IMG/VR virus record: IMGVR_UViG_3300022752_000142
Coordinates: 1-41,489 of that record
DNA: 41,489 nucleotides
DNA from: a virus
Direction: 5' to 3' (one strand)
Shown: one piece after another, positions 40,758 through 41,489 of the stretch
How positions within the stretch are numbered: position 1 is the first letter of the stretch
Layout of the letters: each line of letters starts with the position of its first letter
The notes under the pieces: generated by a model
Told to the model about the DNA's origin: nothing
What the model saw: the letters and a program-made list of their open reading frames with translations, nothing else
The model's database searches: none
Made by a program: the position numbers and the translations under genes

Positions 40758-40775
40758 CTTCTCCACTATTTCATT

Positions 40776-40804
40776 ATTATATAGTAAAATGATAGCCGTG
40801 TCAA
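40776..40804 (-). promoter_or_regulatory. Perfect sigma70 promoter of the small protein-ligase operon
   Basis: Minus strand TTGACA (40799-40804), 17 bp, TATAAT (40776-40781), about 19 bp before the start codon. Confidence 0.85.
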
Positions 40805-40834
40805 CCGAAGGGGTATACATTATTTGCTTATTTT

Positions 40835-41026
40835 TTAAGCATGGAATGGTTGGATTTCAGTATTCACACCAAACGTTACAGATGCAAACGTGTGGTGCTC
40901 TTGTAAAATTTTATCTTTTTCTTGTTCCAATCTAGTTAGAGAATCATACACTCCAACAATTAAATTTTTTCTTACCCGGCCCTTTTTATCGTTCCATTTC
41001 GCTTCCAAAATATACAAATTTTTCAT
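40835..41026 (-). CDS. Hypothetical protein, 63 residues
   Basis: MKNLYILEAKWNDKKGRVRK then NLIVGVYDSLTRLEQEKDKI: a small beta-beta-alpha protein, basic at the front, acidic helix in the middle. The ATG overlaps the previous stop by 4 bp. No family recognised. Confidence 0.6.
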   Translation of the reverse strand: MKNLYILEAKWNDKKGRVRKNLIVGVYDSLTRLEQEKDKILQEHHTFASVTFGVNTEIQPFHA

Positions 41027-41364
41027 TTAATCATATCCTCTAAGGTAATGGAATCACCTGGTTGAACTTCAGTAATAGGTTCCCATGTGGTAGCAGTGTC
41101 TGAAAATAAGTCTTGAATTTGAATTATACTATTGTTATTAAATGGATTATTGCCACTTGCATTTGGAGGTATTATATTATAATGCCCATATTGGTTAGTA
41201 TTAAAACTATAACTAACTGATGTAGGAGAAGAATTGCTACTAGGAGCATTCACCATTTTTAAAAAATTATCAACTGCTAATTCCAAATTTTCTTTAAAAT
41301 GGATATTAGTATCCTCATACAAGAATTTTTTCTGCCCATTATCAAACTCAATTCTAAACCTCAT
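41023..41364 (-). CDS. Hypothetical protein, 113 residues
   Basis: N-terminal half alpha/beta (RFRIEFDNGQKKFLYEDTNI, then KENLELAVDNFLKMV), middle Ser/Asn-rich and flexible, end acidic (PITEVQPGDSITLEDMIK). It overlaps genes on both sides by 4 bp. No family recognised. Confidence 0.6.
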   Translation of the reverse strand: MRFRIEFDNGQKKFLYEDTNIHFKENLELAVDNFLKMVNAPSSNSSPTSVSYSFNTNQYGHYNIIPPNASGNNPFNNNSIIQIQDLFSDTATTWEPITEVQPGDSITLEDMIK

Positions 41365-41489
41365 GCTACTTCCTTCATAGTAGTGCTGTTCGTAATTGTT
41401 TCATACAATGTTTCAAATTCTTCGTGTTCTTCAATTTCAGAAGTAAAGTTTTGCTTATGATATACCTTCGCCATACGACGAAAAGTTTT
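41361..41489 (-). CDS. C-terminal end of a hypothetical protein (5' end beyond window)
   Basis: The frame reads in from the window edge (KTFRRMAKVYHKQNFTSEIE) and stops at TGA 41361-41363, overlapping the next ATG by 4 bp. Only 42 residues are visible. An internal ATG at 41474 could be the start of a short protein of 37 residues, but I see no clear ribosome binding site before it. Confidence 0.45.
   Translation of the reverse strand, partial: KTFRRMAKVYHKQNFTSEIEEHEEFETLYETITNSTTMKEVA

Noticed and set aside
1-41489. CRISPR arrays, insertion sequences, integrase or attachment sites
   Set aside because: I saw no regularly spaced repeats, transposase or integrase motifs, or tRNA-end duplications; the region reads as a lytic phage core.

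Overview
The window is a 41.5 kb piece of a strictly lytic, AT-rich T4-like myovirus (class Caudoviricetes). The evidence is an ordered set of T4-type baseplate and tail genes, the T4 replication/late-transcription cluster gp33-gp59-gp32, a gp30-type DNA ligase, phoH, and T4-type late promoters (TATAAATA). The gene complement (two 2OG-Fe(II) oxygenases, glycine-rich adhesin, DUF4815 structural protein) is typical of aquatic T4-like phages. The host is probably a proteobacterium. An IscU very close to the beta/gamma-proteobacterial form and a permuted two-piece tmRNA (known from alphaproteobacteria, some betaproteobacteria and some cyanobacteria) make a beta- or alphaproteobacterium the best guess. 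That host assignment is inference.

Layout. (1) 1-20315, minus strand: late tail operon read from a TATAAATA promoter at 20342-20349. Order of transcription is gp48-like tube cap, gp53, gp27-like hub, gp5 (OB fold + muramidase), a separate spike beta-helix with an M15 peptidase, PAAR tip, gp25, gp6, gp7-like wedge with a beta-helix insert, gp8-like wedge, DUF4815 protein, a further structural protein, and the start of a fibre-like protein. (2) 20323-24784, plus strand: a face-to-face late promoter drives gp4, an unknown protein, a gp54-like tube initiator, gp26, a gp51-like product reached by a likely -1 frameshift, and the gp29-like tape measure. A bidirectional terminator closes it. (3) 24819-28572, minus: a secreted Lys/Glu-rich protein, gp32, small ORFs, gp59, gp33, a membrane protein, a SleB-type cell-wall hydrolase and a small conserved protein, with perfect sigma70 promoters before gp33 and gp32. 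(4) 28645-29960: a phage-encoded circularly permuted tmRNA gene, an FkbM-type methyltransferase whose C-terminus is a fragment of a SleB-like hydrolase, and a small ORF, behind another perfect sigma70 promoter. (5) 29957-35998, minus: a late operon of glycine-rich adhesin, two 2OG oxygenases, two structural-looking proteins, a Bax-inhibitor-1 family membrane protein, an A-type Fe-S carrier, IscU, a GH19 endolysin and a PD-(D/E)XK exonuclease. (6) 35994-41489, minus: phoH, a zinc-ribbon protein, several conserved unknowns, DNA ligase and small proteins.

How it works together: host sigma70 RNA polymerase would use the five TTGACA-17-TATAAT promoters early for replication and regulatory genes. 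gp33 and its partners would then switch transcription to TATAAATA promoters for tail, adhesin and lysis genes. The most noteworthy elements are the permuted phage tmRNA, the gp26/gp51 frameshift site placed directly before the tape measure, and IscU plus A-type carrier genes inside a late operon with an endolysin.
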